Shown piece after piece: positions 1 through 6,697 of a stretch of 30,965 bases of DNA. Source of the DNA: a virus; the IMG/VR virus record IMGVR_UViG_3300043420_001514, positions 1 through 30,965 of that record. The stretch is one strand, 5' to 3'. Position numbers and translations under genes: made by a program. Position 1 is the stretch's first letter, and every line of letters begins with the position of its first letter. Below the pieces are notes generated by a model, which did not search any database, had not been told where the DNA came from, and was given only the letters and a program-made list of their open reading frames with translations.

Positions 1-317
1 GACTTGCTGGCGACTTGCCATGATGCAAGAGCTGCATAAAGTGCCGATTGCTGCTCAGCTGTCGGCTTGTAGCCAATGTTTGGGTCTACTGTGTCTGTTG
101 CATGCTCTTGGCGAACATCTCCCAGGCGCTGCTCGATCTCCGCCTGCGCGGTGGCAATGTGTTCAATTTGGTTGATCAATACCTGATTCCCGCTCACAAG
201 GCCTCGTATTCGCGACTCAATCTTGGAGGCCCATGTGCTCATTGCGTCTAGACGTGCCTCTGCGCTCTGCGCAGGTTGCGCTGCGTCAGTGATCGGCAAC
301 TGTTCAGGCTCGGTCAT
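1..317 (-). CDS. Hypothetical protein, N-terminal part (runs off window start)
   Basis: An open frame begins at ATG 317 on the minus strand and reaches the left edge without a stop, giving 105 codons. The protein starts MTEPEQLPITDAAQPAQSAE and is polar, with an acidic N-terminus followed by a helical, coiled-coil-prone stretch (roughly residues 30-72, rich in Q, E, I, L and A). I do not recognise a family. A promoter-like site with the recurrent GTTCAC palindrome lies 27 bases upstream (344-372), so the gene belongs to the same candidate regulon as the minus-strand cassettes between 14850 and 19630. The open frame, clean composition and placement behind a matched promoter make it a real gene despite the missing C-terminus. 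Confidence 0.7.
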   Translation of the reverse strand, partial: MTEPEQLPITDAAQPAQSAEARLDAMSTWASKIESRIRGLVSGNQVLINQIEHIATAQAEIEQRLGDVRQEHATDTVDPNIGYKPTAEQQSALYAALASWQVASK

Positions 318-343
318 GGAACAAGATTCATTGCTAGGGCCCT

Positions 344-372
344 AAACTAGCACCGTGTTCTCATCCGTGAAC
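344..372 (-). promoter_or_regulatory. Promoter with GTTCAC-type palindromic operator
   Basis: Read on the minus strand, the palindrome GTTCACGGATGAGAAC (372-357) is followed after 7 nt by TAGTTT (349-344), a plausible -10 box, and then by the gene starting at 317. The same arrangement occurs at 15698-15728, 17036-17065, 18988-19017, 19667-19696 and 23879-23907. The operator occupies the place of a -35 element. The plus-strand gene at 378 starts five bases after the palindrome, so a bound protein could also block that gene. Confidence 0.6.
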
Positions 373-377
373 GGTTC

Positions 378-602
378 ATGTCCAAACTTGTTGCCCAGCT
401 GATTCTGGAGGCCGATGAAGAAGGCCCCGTCTGGCGGCTCGTCACCAGTCGCGATTCGATCGCCGATCAAGCCTGGCAACAGCGAGACTCCATCATCCGC
501 CTGGGAGATGGGGCAGCGGCTTTTGAAGTGATCTGGAAAACGGCTACCGGTGACGTGGTCACCCGTCACCAACCCGATCTTCCTGATGCTTTAGCCCTTT
601 GA
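378..602 (+). CDS. Small hypothetical protein
   Basis: A 74-residue protein starting at ATG 378. It is mixed and acidic, with an alternating pattern in its middle (PVWRLVTSRDSI, then AAFEVIWKTATGDVV) that suggests a small beta-rich fold. No family is recognised. It is divergent from the partial gene at 1-317, with the palindromic operator (357-372) in between, and its 3' end overlaps the 3' end of the minus-strand gene 559-1404 by 44 bases. No clear ribosome binding site is visible. The main doubt is whether the antiparallel overlap is genuine. Confidence 0.5.
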   Translation: MSKLVAQLILEADEEGPVWRLVTSRDSIADQAWQQRDSIIRLGDGAAAFEVIWKTATGDVVTRHQPDLPDALAL

Positions 603-1404
603 GTTTCTGGATCAGGGCATTGACCGCGAACTCCTCGTCCCGGATCTGGTCCGCGGACCAGATCCCCATCCCCAACGTGATCTCCCGCAGTTTTCGCAGC
701 CGGGTTTTGTCGCCGGATGGATGCAGCTCAGCCAGCTTGGCCCAGTCCTCCACCAGATCAAGTCCGGCCTGCGTGACCGCAACGCGCAATCGCTTGGCCA
801 GCGAACGCGACAGATCATTGGCCTGTCGCTCTGACAGCAGTGTGATTGCGATCGGCGGCGGCATCCGCCCGATGTAGATCGCAAACAACTCCTCTGGCCC
901 CAAGGGTCCATCGGCGTCCTCAAGGACCAATCCCCTGGCGGCTTCTTCAGCCAGCTTGGATGTCTCCGGCAAGTCGGCCTCCTTGCGCCGCAGCTCTGCC
1001 AGATACAGATTCAATGTGCCAAGGGCATCAAAAATGTCGGCGTTGACCAGCTGCACCGCGCCGTGGCTGATCTTGTGCAGCTGCGAGGTATGAACCCGGC
1101 GCACGGCCGGTCCCCGCTTCCACTGGCTGCTGGCGGTGCTAGGCACCAGACGGGTGGTCTCCTCCGCTATCCAGATGTGGCCGTCATGGCAGACCATCTC
1201 GTTCCGGTCATACTGGCGACCCTCTTGCCAGTTGCTGACGCCGGGCGCCAGATCGTGCCTCATGGCCAGCTCGCACAGCTCAGCCATGGCGCGAAATGAC
1301 CAGCCGCTGCGATTGATCCAGCTGCGGACAAGGCCATAAAAGGCCTCGCGTCCGTTGCTGTCGCGATACAAACGAGGAGCGGTTGTTGCAGGAGTCGCTG
1401 TCAT
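559..1404 (-). CDS. Hypothetical protein, 281 residues
   Basis: The frame opens further upstream, but ATG 1404 is the likely start: the protein then begins MTATPATTAPRLYRDSNG, while the upstream extension is arginine-rich and atypical. The N-terminal third contains a possible helix-turn-helix (about residues 15-40: REAFYGLVRSW, then SFRAMAELCELAMRHDL) followed by a tryptophan-rich patch. The C-terminal two thirds are helical and acidic, ending with EEFAVNALIQKLKGLKH. The conserved look suggests a phage or plasmid regulator or replication accessory, but I recognise no family. It is transcribed away from the replication gene at 1575, leaving a 170-base intergenic region with a hairpin and a weak copy of the palindromic operator. 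Confidence 0.65.
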   Translation of the reverse strand: MTATPATTAPRLYRDSNGREAFYGLVRSWINRSGWSFRAMAELCELAMRHDLAPGVSNWQEGRQYDRNEMVCHDGHIWIAEETTRLVPSTASSQWKRGPAVRRVHTSQLHKISHGAVQLVNADIFDALGTLNLYLAELRRKEADLPETSKLAEEAARGLVLEDADGPLGPEELFAIYIGRMPPPIAITLLSERQANDLSRSLAKRLRVAVTQAGLDLVEDWAKLAELHPSGDKTRLRKLREITLGMGIWSADQIRDEEFAVNALIQKLKGLKHQEDRVGDG

Positions 1405-1508
1405 GCGATGGATCCTAGCCACAGCCCACCAGACGCAAACCCTCTCGCTGCTGTTGCGCGGCAGGAGCGCCGCCAATATGTCCCTGGGGCCGGACAGCCC
1501 AGTACCCT

Positions 1509-1524
1509 GTTCACGTTCAGAGAC
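1509..1524. promoter_or_regulatory. Degenerate copy of the GTTCAC palindrome
   Basis: GTTCACGTTCAGAGAC keeps one perfect half-site (GTTCAC) and a poor second half. It lies in the divergent region between the genes at 1404 and 1575. Neither direction has a good -10 box at the 7-9 nt spacing seen in the strong copies, so this is only a possible operator. Confidence 0.25.
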
Positions 1525-1528
1525 AAAA

Positions 1529-1554
1529 AGACCGCCACGCAGTGCCGGCGGTCT
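1529..1554. terminator. Inverted repeat with A/T flank, possible terminator or leader hairpin
   Basis: AGACCGCC (1529-1536) and GGCGGTCT (1547-1554) form a perfect 8-bp stem with a 10-nt loop. A run of five A precedes the left arm, so a minus-strand transcript would show a stem followed by U residues. For the plus strand it would sit in the leader of the replication gene, 20 bases before its ATG. No minus-strand gene upstream clearly needs a terminator here, so a leader role is equally likely. Confidence 0.4.
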
Positions 1555-1574
1555 GTCCCTCACCGCCAAAAACT

Positions 1575-2906
1575 ATGCCACAGAAAAACCTTGCAGGGCC
1601 TGGTGAGCGCATCACGGTGCATACAACCAACGATCTGCGCAATGCCGTGATCATCCCGAACTCCACTGCCCAGGACGCGAATCTGAGCTGGGCGGCCCGC
1701 GGATTGCTGCTGTTCATGCTCAGCCAGCCGATCAACTGGCAGTTCCACGAAAACGATCTGGTGAACCGCTCGCCGATGGGGCGTGATCACCTGCGATCCG
1801 TGGTGCGCGAACTGGAGGCCGCCGGCTACCTCAGGCGCTCTCGGATGCGCAAGGCCAATGGCGTTCTAGGTGGGCCGACCTGGCATGTCTGGGCCACACC
1901 CCAATCACCGGAATCCACTACAAACACTGACATCTCACCAGCGACTGGAAACCCAACGACGGAAAACCCGTCCCAGGCAAAAACCCGCGTCAGGACAGGA
2001 AAGTCACCTAAGACGGGAAAACCAACGACGGAAAACCCGTCTTTGGCACCAACGACGGGAAATCCGTCCTTGGTGCCAACGCCGGAAAATCCGTCTTTGG
2101 ACAGAACCCGCGTCAGGACAGGGAAGCCACCTAAGACGGGAAAACCAACGACGGAAAACCCGTCTTTGGCACCTGCGACGGGTTTTCCGTCCACATACAA
2201 AGAAAACAATCTTCCTTATGGATTTCCTGTAGAAAGCAATAAACCTCTATCCCCCCCTTCCCTGCGGGAAGGCCCCCCCCTTTCTCCAGCCGAGGGTTGC
2301 GAGGCTGCCCAGGAGCGGGCCGGCGAAGAGCGCGCGCCGCGTGCGGCGCTTACCACCCACAGCCGTTCAACCAACATCTGCACCACCGACCTGGACAGCT
2401 GCTCGCCGTCAGAGACGCCTAGCAGACCCGTGAAGGCTCCTGAACAGCCTCCCGGGTGTACCGACGCCGGGACACCTTCCAGGGGCGGCCTGCAGGGCCG
2501 CACAGGCGCCAGTCCGCTGCCGGCCTATGCCGAGCCGTACCGCGAGCAGCTGATCACCTGGCAGCGAGCCCGCCAGCAGCGCCACAAGGTCAAGCCTGAA
2601 AAGCTCTCCACCCGCTCGCTTTCCGCCCTGGCCTACGCCAGTCAACTGGGAGTTCTGGAGGAGTTCACCAGCCTCGCCGCTGAAGCCGGTTGGTTGTCCC
2701 TGGGCTTCAACGGCTACCGCGCCTTCATCGACGACCTGTTGGCAGAACAAAACGGCGAGCGTTCACGTTCATGCTCGGGGACGCTAGGCTCCCGGCAACC
2801 TGCCACATCCAGGCAGGAGCAGGCCTGTCGCGATGCCGTCGCCAAACTCGACGCCATGGCAAACGGTCAGATCACTAATCCCTTTGCGCCGTTCAACGCT
2901 GTCTAA
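1575..2906 (+). CDS. Replication-initiator-like winged-helix protein
   Basis: A 443-residue protein, taking ATG 1575; an upstream GTG at 1542 falls inside a hairpin. Residues about 20-90 match the winged-helix start of phage and plasmid replication proteins: IPNSTAQDANLSWAARGLLL, then a trimmed helical stretch and RDHLRSVVRELEAAGYLRR. Residues about 122-206 are a low-complexity run of TGKPTTENPSL-type repeats, which at DNA level form an iteron array. A proline- and glutamate-rich linker follows, and a C-terminal helical domain (about 320-390, YREQLITWQRARQQRHKVK) closes the protein. The order of DNA-binding head, repeat-bearing middle and C-terminal domain is that of lambda O-type initiators whose origin lies inside the gene. 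It probably binds the repeats and starts element replication. No helicase or loader is encoded nearby. It heads a chain of tightly packed small genes to 4759. Confidence 0.7.
   Translation: MPQKNLAGPGERITVHTTNDLRNAVIIPNSTAQDANLSWAARGLLLFMLSQPINWQFHENDLVNRSPMGRDHLRSVVRELEAAGYLRRSRMRKANGVLGGPTWHVWATPQSPESTTNTDISPATGNPTTENPSQAKTRVRTGKSPKTGKPTTENPSLAPTTGNPSLVPTPENPSLDRTRVRTGKPPKTGKPTTENPSLAPATGFPSTYKENNLPYGFPVESNKPLSPPSLREGPPLSPAEGCEAAQERAGEERAPRAALTTHSRSTNICTTDLDSCSPSETPSRPVKAPEQPPGCTDAGTPSRGGLQGRTGASPLPAYAEPYREQLITWQRARQQRHKVKPEKLSTRSLSALAYASQLGVLEEFTSLAAEAGWLSLGFNGYRAFIDDLLAEQNGERSRSCSGTLGSRQPATSRQEQACRDAVAKLDAMANGQITNPFAPFNAV
1958..2255. other. Candidate replication origin: iteron array plus AT-rich stretch
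   Basis: Six near-palindromes of the form GACGG-N5-CCGTC (first base once C) start at 1958, 2027, 2054, 2081, 2150 and 2177, so the intervals are 69, 27, 27, 69 and 27 bases. Partial copies (GACGGGAAAACC) lie at 2012 and 2135. Immediately after the last copy, 2192-2245 is clearly AT-rich compared with its surroundings (for example tacaaagaaaacaatc), as expected of an unwinding element. Iterons inside an initiator gene followed by an AT-rich segment is the lambda-type origin design. The spacing in multiples of three also follows from coding constraint, so the origin role is inferred. Confidence 0.55.
1983..2173. repeat. 68-bp direct repeat, two copies
   Basis: The segments 1983-2050 and 2106-2173 are each 68 bases and differ at only two positions by eye. 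Each copy carries one partial and one full copy of the GACGG-N5-CCGTC motif. The near identity points to a recent duplication within the replication gene that kept the reading frame (offset 123 bases, 41 codons). Confidence 0.85.
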
Positions 2907-2909
2907 CCA

Positions 2910-3368
2910 ATGATCAGCCACAGCGATTTCTCTGCCGCGATCACTGGAATGATGCAATGTCTGCCATTCCAGAAAACAATCTCCGGCGATGGCTTGGTGT
3001 TTGCCTGGATCTCCTTCCCGGAAGAAGCCAAAGCAGAACTGGATCTTGTCCACCTGGCCTATGCCTGCACGCAGCGGGTGCTGGATCCTGAGCCGGATCT
3101 CAACCGCGCCATACACATTCAGCTGCTGATGTACCTGTACCCAGTCGTCAATGGCGTGCCGGTGACCAAGCACGGCCTTCGGCAGGACATCAGCCAGCGG
3201 TTGCGGGAGCCTCACGCATTCCATCCGCTCAGCGCCCGCGCAGAGGCGCAGCTCCCTGTGCTACCGCCTGCCCCTGCGCAGCCACCGCAGGAAACAGCTG
3301 ATCAGCGCAAGGCACGTCTGGAGAAGCTCGCCAAGCTCACCCGGAGCGCCACCAATGCCAGCGCCTGA
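2910..3368 (+). CDS. Hypothetical protein downstream of the replication gene
   Basis: A 152-residue protein starting three bases after the stop of the replication gene, so the two are very probably co-transcribed. The first 100 residues look globular, with a hydrophobic pattern (FQKTISGDGLVFAWISF, later IHIQLLMYLYPVVNGVPVT). The tail is proline-rich, then basic (ADQRKARLEKLAKLTRS). I do not recognise the family. The position suggests a replication accessory role, but nothing in the sequence proves it. Its end overlaps the next gene by 14 bases. Confidence 0.65.
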   Translation: MISHSDFSAAITGMMQCLPFQKTISGDGLVFAWISFPEEAKAELDLVHLAYACTQRVLDPEPDLNRAIHIQLLMYLYPVVNGVPVTKHGLRQDISQRLREPHAFHPLSARAEAQLPVLPPAPAQPPQETADQRKARLEKLAKLTRSATNASA

Positions 3369-3660
3369 TCGCTCGCTGCAGCAGGTGGAGCACCAGGCCG
3401 GCCGCACTCTGGCCCTTGGCGTTCTACGCGGCTACTGGAGCCTGGAATGCCTCGACCAACCCTCGGCGGAATGGAGCGCCAACGATCGCGAACGCCAGGC
3501 CTCCAATGCCCGCCGCGTCAGCACCTCCCGCTACACCGCTTGGTTTGGCCCTGGCGAGCCCTATCGCAACCTCGCCCGCGAATGGATCGCCACTCACGCC
3601 AGTGAGTTCGACGCCTTGCTGCAGGAAGAGCTGGACAAAGAAAGCCTTTCGCACCGATGA
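3355..3660 (+). CDS. Hypothetical protein, 101 residues
   Basis: This starts inside the end of the previous gene (ATG 3355) and its stop overlaps the next start, so it is part of a coupled chain. The protein is rich in aromatic and charged residues (RGYWSLECLDQPSAEWS, then YTAWFGPGEPYRNLAREW) and ends in a helical acidic tail. No known family is recognised. The compact overlaps on both sides support it as a real gene. Confidence 0.6.
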   Translation: MPAPDRSLQQVEHQAGRTLALGVLRGYWSLECLDQPSAEWSANDRERQASNARRVSTSRYTAWFGPGEPYRNLAREWIATHASEFDALLQEELDKESLSHR

Positions 3661-4310
3661 CAGAGAGTTCTTTTAAGTGGCTGCAGCCATTGCCGATTCA
3701 GCCTCGCATCGGCGGCTCCTACGTTCTGGCCGATGGCCAGCAGATCACCACGACTTTTCTCAAGGTCGCCAATGCCATGGCTCACAAGGGCTGTCCACTG
3801 GAGGTCCCGCCCGAGCCGATCCGTTCTGCGCTGGCTCACTACCTGCGCCATCGTTTCCATCCAGACAAGGCAGACGGCCCACCCTGGATTCCAACCGCAG
3901 ATCGCTATCACCCCTTCCGCGGCTCTATCGAACCCCTGCTGGCTTCGTACATCTGGCAGCAAGTTCGGGTGATCGCCGCGCCGTTCACTTTTTACCTGCC
4001 CAATCAGGCTGTTGCCGGCTCTGCTGATGCGGTTATCGCCCTTACTGATGGCTCCCTGGCCGTCGCCGCCCTGGTCCACGCCGAGCCGAAGCCATTGCTC
4101 AAACACCGCGTCACCACCCTCCTGGGCGGCTTCATCGCCGCTGCCATCGACACCAGGGCCCTCACGCCAGCCCATGGCATGGCCATTTGGTGCAGTTGCG
4201 GCCAAACCCTGGTTGAGTCCTTCTCGCCCGATCTATGCCTCGGCCGCTGGGTTGAAACCTTCGATTACCACAAAACCGTTTACGGCAAACCAACTTTCGC
4301 TAATGCTTAA
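3657..4310 (+). CDS. Protein resembling an MGME1/RecB-like nuclease with lost active site
   Basis: A 217-residue protein with an ATGA overlap to the gene before it. Residues about 85-165 recall the core of MGME1-type PD-(D/E)XK exonucleases: a helical segment (RGSIEPLLASY), a strand (VRVIAAPFTFYL), the GxxD motif (GSAD, 121-124), a strand where D/E-x-K would sit (about 134-141, LAVAALVH) and a following helix (LLGGFIAAAID). The expected catalytic acid and lysine are replaced by alanine and valine in my alignment. It is therefore either a degenerate nuclease used as a binding protein or an unrelated fold. The family call is tentative, while the gene itself is well supported by context and codon use. 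Confidence 0.6.
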   Translation: MTESSFKWLQPLPIQPRIGGSYVLADGQQITTTFLKVANAMAHKGCPLEVPPEPIRSALAHYLRHRFHPDKADGPPWIPTADRYHPFRGSIEPLLASYIWQQVRVIAAPFTFYLPNQAVAGSADAVIALTDGSLAVAALVHAEPKPLLKHRVTTLLGGFIAAAIDTRALTPAHGMAIWCSCGQTLVESFSPDLCLGRWVETFDYHKTVYGKPTFANA

Positions 4311-4551
4311 CATCCCAGCCGGCACCATCGTCACCAAGCAGAGACGTGGATTGCGCACGGTCTCCATGTATGGACGTATCCTTGGCTCATTCACGCGCAA
4401 GGACGTAACTGGTCGCGTCATTCACTACTACCGCGTGGACCTGATGGAGGCCAACCCATCCGGCTCGCCCCGCCATCGCACCTGGCCCGCGTCACACGTC
4501 ATTCCCGTTGCACCGCCGCCAACCACTGAGGCCTTCGCTGAACATGCCTGA
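4303..4551 (+). CDS. Small basic hypothetical protein
   Basis: ATG 4303 is chosen because it overlaps the stop of the upstream gene by eight bases, although the frame is open much further upstream (shadowing that gene). The 82-residue protein is basic and likely beta-rich in its first half (IPAGTIVTKQRRGLRTVSMY, VIHYYRVDLMEA) with a proline-rich tail. The first half reads like a small SH3-like domain, but no family is recognised. It overlaps the next gene by eight bases as well. Confidence 0.6.
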   Translation: MLNIPAGTIVTKQRRGLRTVSMYGRILGSFTRKDVTGRVIHYYRVDLMEANPSGSPRHRTWPASHVIPVAPPPTTEAFAEHA

Positions 4552-4759
4552 GCAGCCCATACCACTGACCGCGGCTCAGGCGCTTCGAGTGATCGCAGCA
4601 AAAGCCCTTGAGATCAAAAGGGCCAATGGCGAGCTACCTGAGCACTACCCGGATCTCCTCGGTGCTCGGACTGAACTCGACTCGCTTTACAAATTGCAGC
4701 AGCACCGGACGCAACGTGGCGTTGTCCACGGCCCTAAAAGCCCGCTCGTCTTCCAGTAG
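4544..4759 (+). CDS. Small hypothetical protein running into the recombinase gene
   Basis: ATG 4544 overlaps the upstream stop (ATGCCTGA arrangement). The first ~32 residues (MPEQPIPLTAAQALRVIAAK, then ALEIKRANGELPEHY) look like a genuine helical protein. The remaining ~40 residues are read entirely from the antisense of the recombinase 3' end (4634-4759) and look less natural. The original 3' part may have been lost when the recombinase segment arrived. No function is recognised. Confidence 0.45.
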   Translation: MPEQPIPLTAAQALRVIAAKALEIKRANGELPEHYPDLLGARTELDSLYKLQQHRTQRGVVHGPKSPLVFQ

Positions 4760-5968
4760 GAACTGGTAATCCGGCATCAGCCACGGATCCACGATGCGAT
4801 CCATCCGCATATAGGCCACCTGATCCCGCAGATCCAGGATCGTCTTCCGCAGGCTTGGCACACCCTGTTCCTCCAGCTCTTCCAGCTGCCTGATCTGCTC
4901 ACGCAGCCGCGCCTCTTCTGGTGGAATCTCCGGTGGTGCATCCTCAGCCAGCAGCTGTGCCATCTGCTTGGCACGTTGCACAAGTGCCCGCGCCAACTCA
5001 TCCCTCACCCTGTCTTCTCTGACTGTCTTTCCGCATTGGCGGCACGACAGGTTGCGGCACTGGTATCTCGCCGCATGGGTCTGTTTGGCTGGTGTCTTCC
5101 AGCCCATGTACTTCCCGCAGCTACGGCACTGCAGCAGGCTCGTCAGCAGGTGCGCGTTGCCACCCTTCCTCTCCCTGGTCTTCGTCTCCCGCCGCGACAT
5201 CCAATAGCGCATTGCAGCGTTGTATTCCTCTGTGCTGATCAACCGCGGCGCACGGCCCCATTCGACCCGATCCCAGTTGCCAATCGACGTTCGCCCGTAG
5301 CCGATGCCCCCGCGCAGCATCGGATTGCGAACCCAGTTCAATAGGCCCGTCGCTGTTGGCTTCCACGGGAAGTCCTCCGGCAACCTTCTGATCGTCAACC
5401 TGAAGGCCAGCTGATCTGCCAGCAGCTGCTCAAACAGCCACCGTGCTTCCTGCCAGTGCTGGGGGTGCATGGCGGGCTTGCCATCAACTGCCACATACCC
5501 AAACGGCAGCCGCCCCCGTGCCAGATACCCCGCCTCTCTTCTCCGCCTTAAGCCATCGGCGCTCTTCAGCCCGATCATCCGCGCCTGCACCCGGTTCATC
5601 AGGCTGGTAACACCAGCTGACAGCAGCCCGCTCACCGACTGGTTCTCCCATACCTGCCCGAACAGGTCGCGTACTTCTGTCCCAGCAGTCGCGCATTCCT
5701 CCAGAAACTCCATATCGCTGCCGTCCCTGGCCAGCCGGCTCAGGTCAGCCACCAACACACGCCGCACCCGCCCCTGGGCCACAAGCAGCCGCAACTCCGT
5801 CCACCCTGGCCGCTGACCCTTAGACGCACTGCGCCGCTCGCTGATCACCCGGTCAACCCCTAGACGCTCAAACTCGGCCACCTGCATCTCGATGCTCGTG
5901 TCCTGCGCGTCCTGCATCGTGGAAACCCGCGCATAGCCGACCACCATCCGAGAATCCGGCCGGTTCAT
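4634..5968 (-). CDS. Large serine recombinase (site-specific integrase/excisionase type)
   Basis: A 444-residue protein that cuts and rejoins DNA at specific sites through a serine-DNA intermediate. The resolvase domain (about 8-140) has GYARVST with the nucleophile Ser16 and the DLSRLARDGSD motif with catalytic arginines. The recombinase domain (about 145-255) includes ARGRLPFGY. A zinc ribbon (CxxC at 281-284, further cysteines at 304, 309 and 312) is followed by a coiled coil (about 345-390). This is the layout of phage integrases and of cyanobacterial XisF-type excisionases, at the short end of the size range. It probably inserts or excises the element, but neither attachment site is visible. 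The gene is divergent from the ParB-terminase operon at 6026. Its 3' end overlaps the small plus-strand gene at 4544 by 126 bases. Confidence 0.93.
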   Translation of the reverse strand: MNRPDSRMVVGYARVSTMQDAQDTSIEMQVAEFERLGVDRVISERRSASKGQRPGWTELRLLVAQGRVRRVLVADLSRLARDGSDMEFLEECATAGTEVRDLFGQVWENQSVSGLLSAGVTSLMNRVQARMIGLKSADGLRRRREAGYLARGRLPFGYVAVDGKPAMHPQHWQEARWLFEQLLADQLAFRLTIRRLPEDFPWKPTATGLLNWVRNPMLRGGIGYGRTSIGNWDRVEWGRAPRLISTEEYNAAMRYWMSRRETKTRERKGGNAHLLTSLLQCRSCGKYMGWKTPAKQTHAARYQCRNLSCRQCGKTVREDRVRDELARALVQRAKQMAQLLAEDAPPEIPPEEARLREQIRQLEELEEQGVPSLRKTILDLRDQVAYMRMDRIVDPWLMPDYQFLLEDERAFRAVDNATLRPVLLQFVKRVEFSPSTEEIRVVLR

Positions 5969-6025
5969 CTAGGGCTGAGCTGCGCGTGAGGCCATAACTA
6001 AACTACTCCGAGGACTGCTTTCGCT
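5969..6025. promoter_or_regulatory. Divergent intergenic region between recombinase and ParB-like gene
   Basis: These 57 bases must hold both start regions. On the minus strand TAGTTATGG near 5990-6000 could serve as a -10 box. On the plus strand TAAACT (about 5998-6003) could do the same. No copy of the GTTCAC palindrome is present. Confidence 0.35.
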
Positions 6026-6697
6026 ATGGCCACACAGAGGGAAAACGGGGAGGCGCAGGCCACGGCTGCGATTTCCCCTCCACAGCTTTGGGGACAGGTC
6101 GTGGACATGGGCCAAATACAGCCCGATCGCCGCAACGCCCGGCGCCGAACTGAGCGTTCCTCAGCTCTGATCGAAAACAGCCTCTCTGAGTTTGGTGCCG
6201 CCCGTTCGATCGTCATCGACGAGACCGGCACCGTCTTGGCCGGCAATGGCACCGTGGAGGCCGCGGCGTCACTGGGCATCGATCGCGTGCTGGTGGTGCC
6301 CACTGACGGCAACACGCTGGTGGCGGTGCAGCGCACCGATCTGAGCGAACGCCAGAAGCGCCGCTACGCCATCGCAGACAACCGGGCCTCTGATCTGTCC
6401 GAATGGGATGCCCAAACCCTCTCAGAGCTGTCTCAAGAGGATCCCGACCTGCGCCTCGACAGCTTCTTCACCGAGCAGGAGCTGGATCACCTGATGGCCG
6501 ACCTTGCGCCGGAGGAGGGCGGCGAAGAAGAAAAAACAGGCAGCCAGGGGAAGCTGGAGGTAAAACTCGCATTTGAAGACCCGAGCGACTTCGATACATT
6601 CCTGCAAACATTGCAACAGCTCAGTGCTGCGCTGCCCAAGCTGCGCACCACTGAGCAACGGATCCAGTACGTCTTAGACCAGTTCCTCAGTGACTGA
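6026..6697 (+). CDS. ParB/Srx-like domain protein of the phage packaging operon
   Basis: A 223-residue protein. Residues about 25-125 form a ParB/sulfiredoxin-type fold of the phage type: IQPDRRNARRRTE, the helix ALIENSLSEFGAARSIV, the signature VLAGNGTVEAAASLGIDRV (GNGT, 73-76) and RRYAIADNRASDLSEWD. Such proteins regularly precede terminase genes in phages and often carry DNA methylase or nuclease-linked roles, but no methylase domain is fused here. The C-terminal part is acidic (EEGGEEEKT), followed by a small alpha/beta domain (KLEVKLAFEDPSDFDTFLQT). Its stop overlaps the GTG start of the next gene by eight bases. The binding role and the place in the packaging operon are well supported; the exact activity is not. 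Confidence 0.85.
   Translation: MATQRENGEAQATAAISPPQLWGQVVDMGQIQPDRRNARRRTERSSALIENSLSEFGAARSIVIDETGTVLAGNGTVEAAASLGIDRVLVVPTDGNTLVAVQRTDLSERQKRRYAIADNRASDLSEWDAQTLSELSQEDPDLRLDSFFTEQELDHLMADLAPEEGGEEEKTGSQGKLEVKLAFEDPSDFDTFLQTLQQLSAALPKLRTTEQRIQYVLDQFLSD

Noticed and set aside
1405-1569. N-terminal extension of the minus-strand gene 559-1404
   Set aside because: The added residues are arginine-rich with no domain, and the natural-looking protein starts at ATG 1404.
1921-2200. Regularly spaced repeats considered as a CRISPR array
   Set aside because: The repeats are 15-bp motifs and a 68-bp duplication inside an open reading frame; there are no uniform unique spacers and no cas genes.
1826-2209. 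A minus-strand frame with repeated GFSVVGFPVLG-like peptide
   Set aside because: It is the antisense of the TENPSL repeats in the replication gene and has no start signals or independent context.
2755-2775. GTTCACGTTCATGCTC as another operator
   Set aside because: It lies inside the replication gene, has one good half-site only and no -10 box at the expected spacing.
4012-4302. Upstream extension of the 4303-4551 frame
   Set aside because: It runs through the well-supported gene 3657-4310 and has serine/proline-rich shadow composition.
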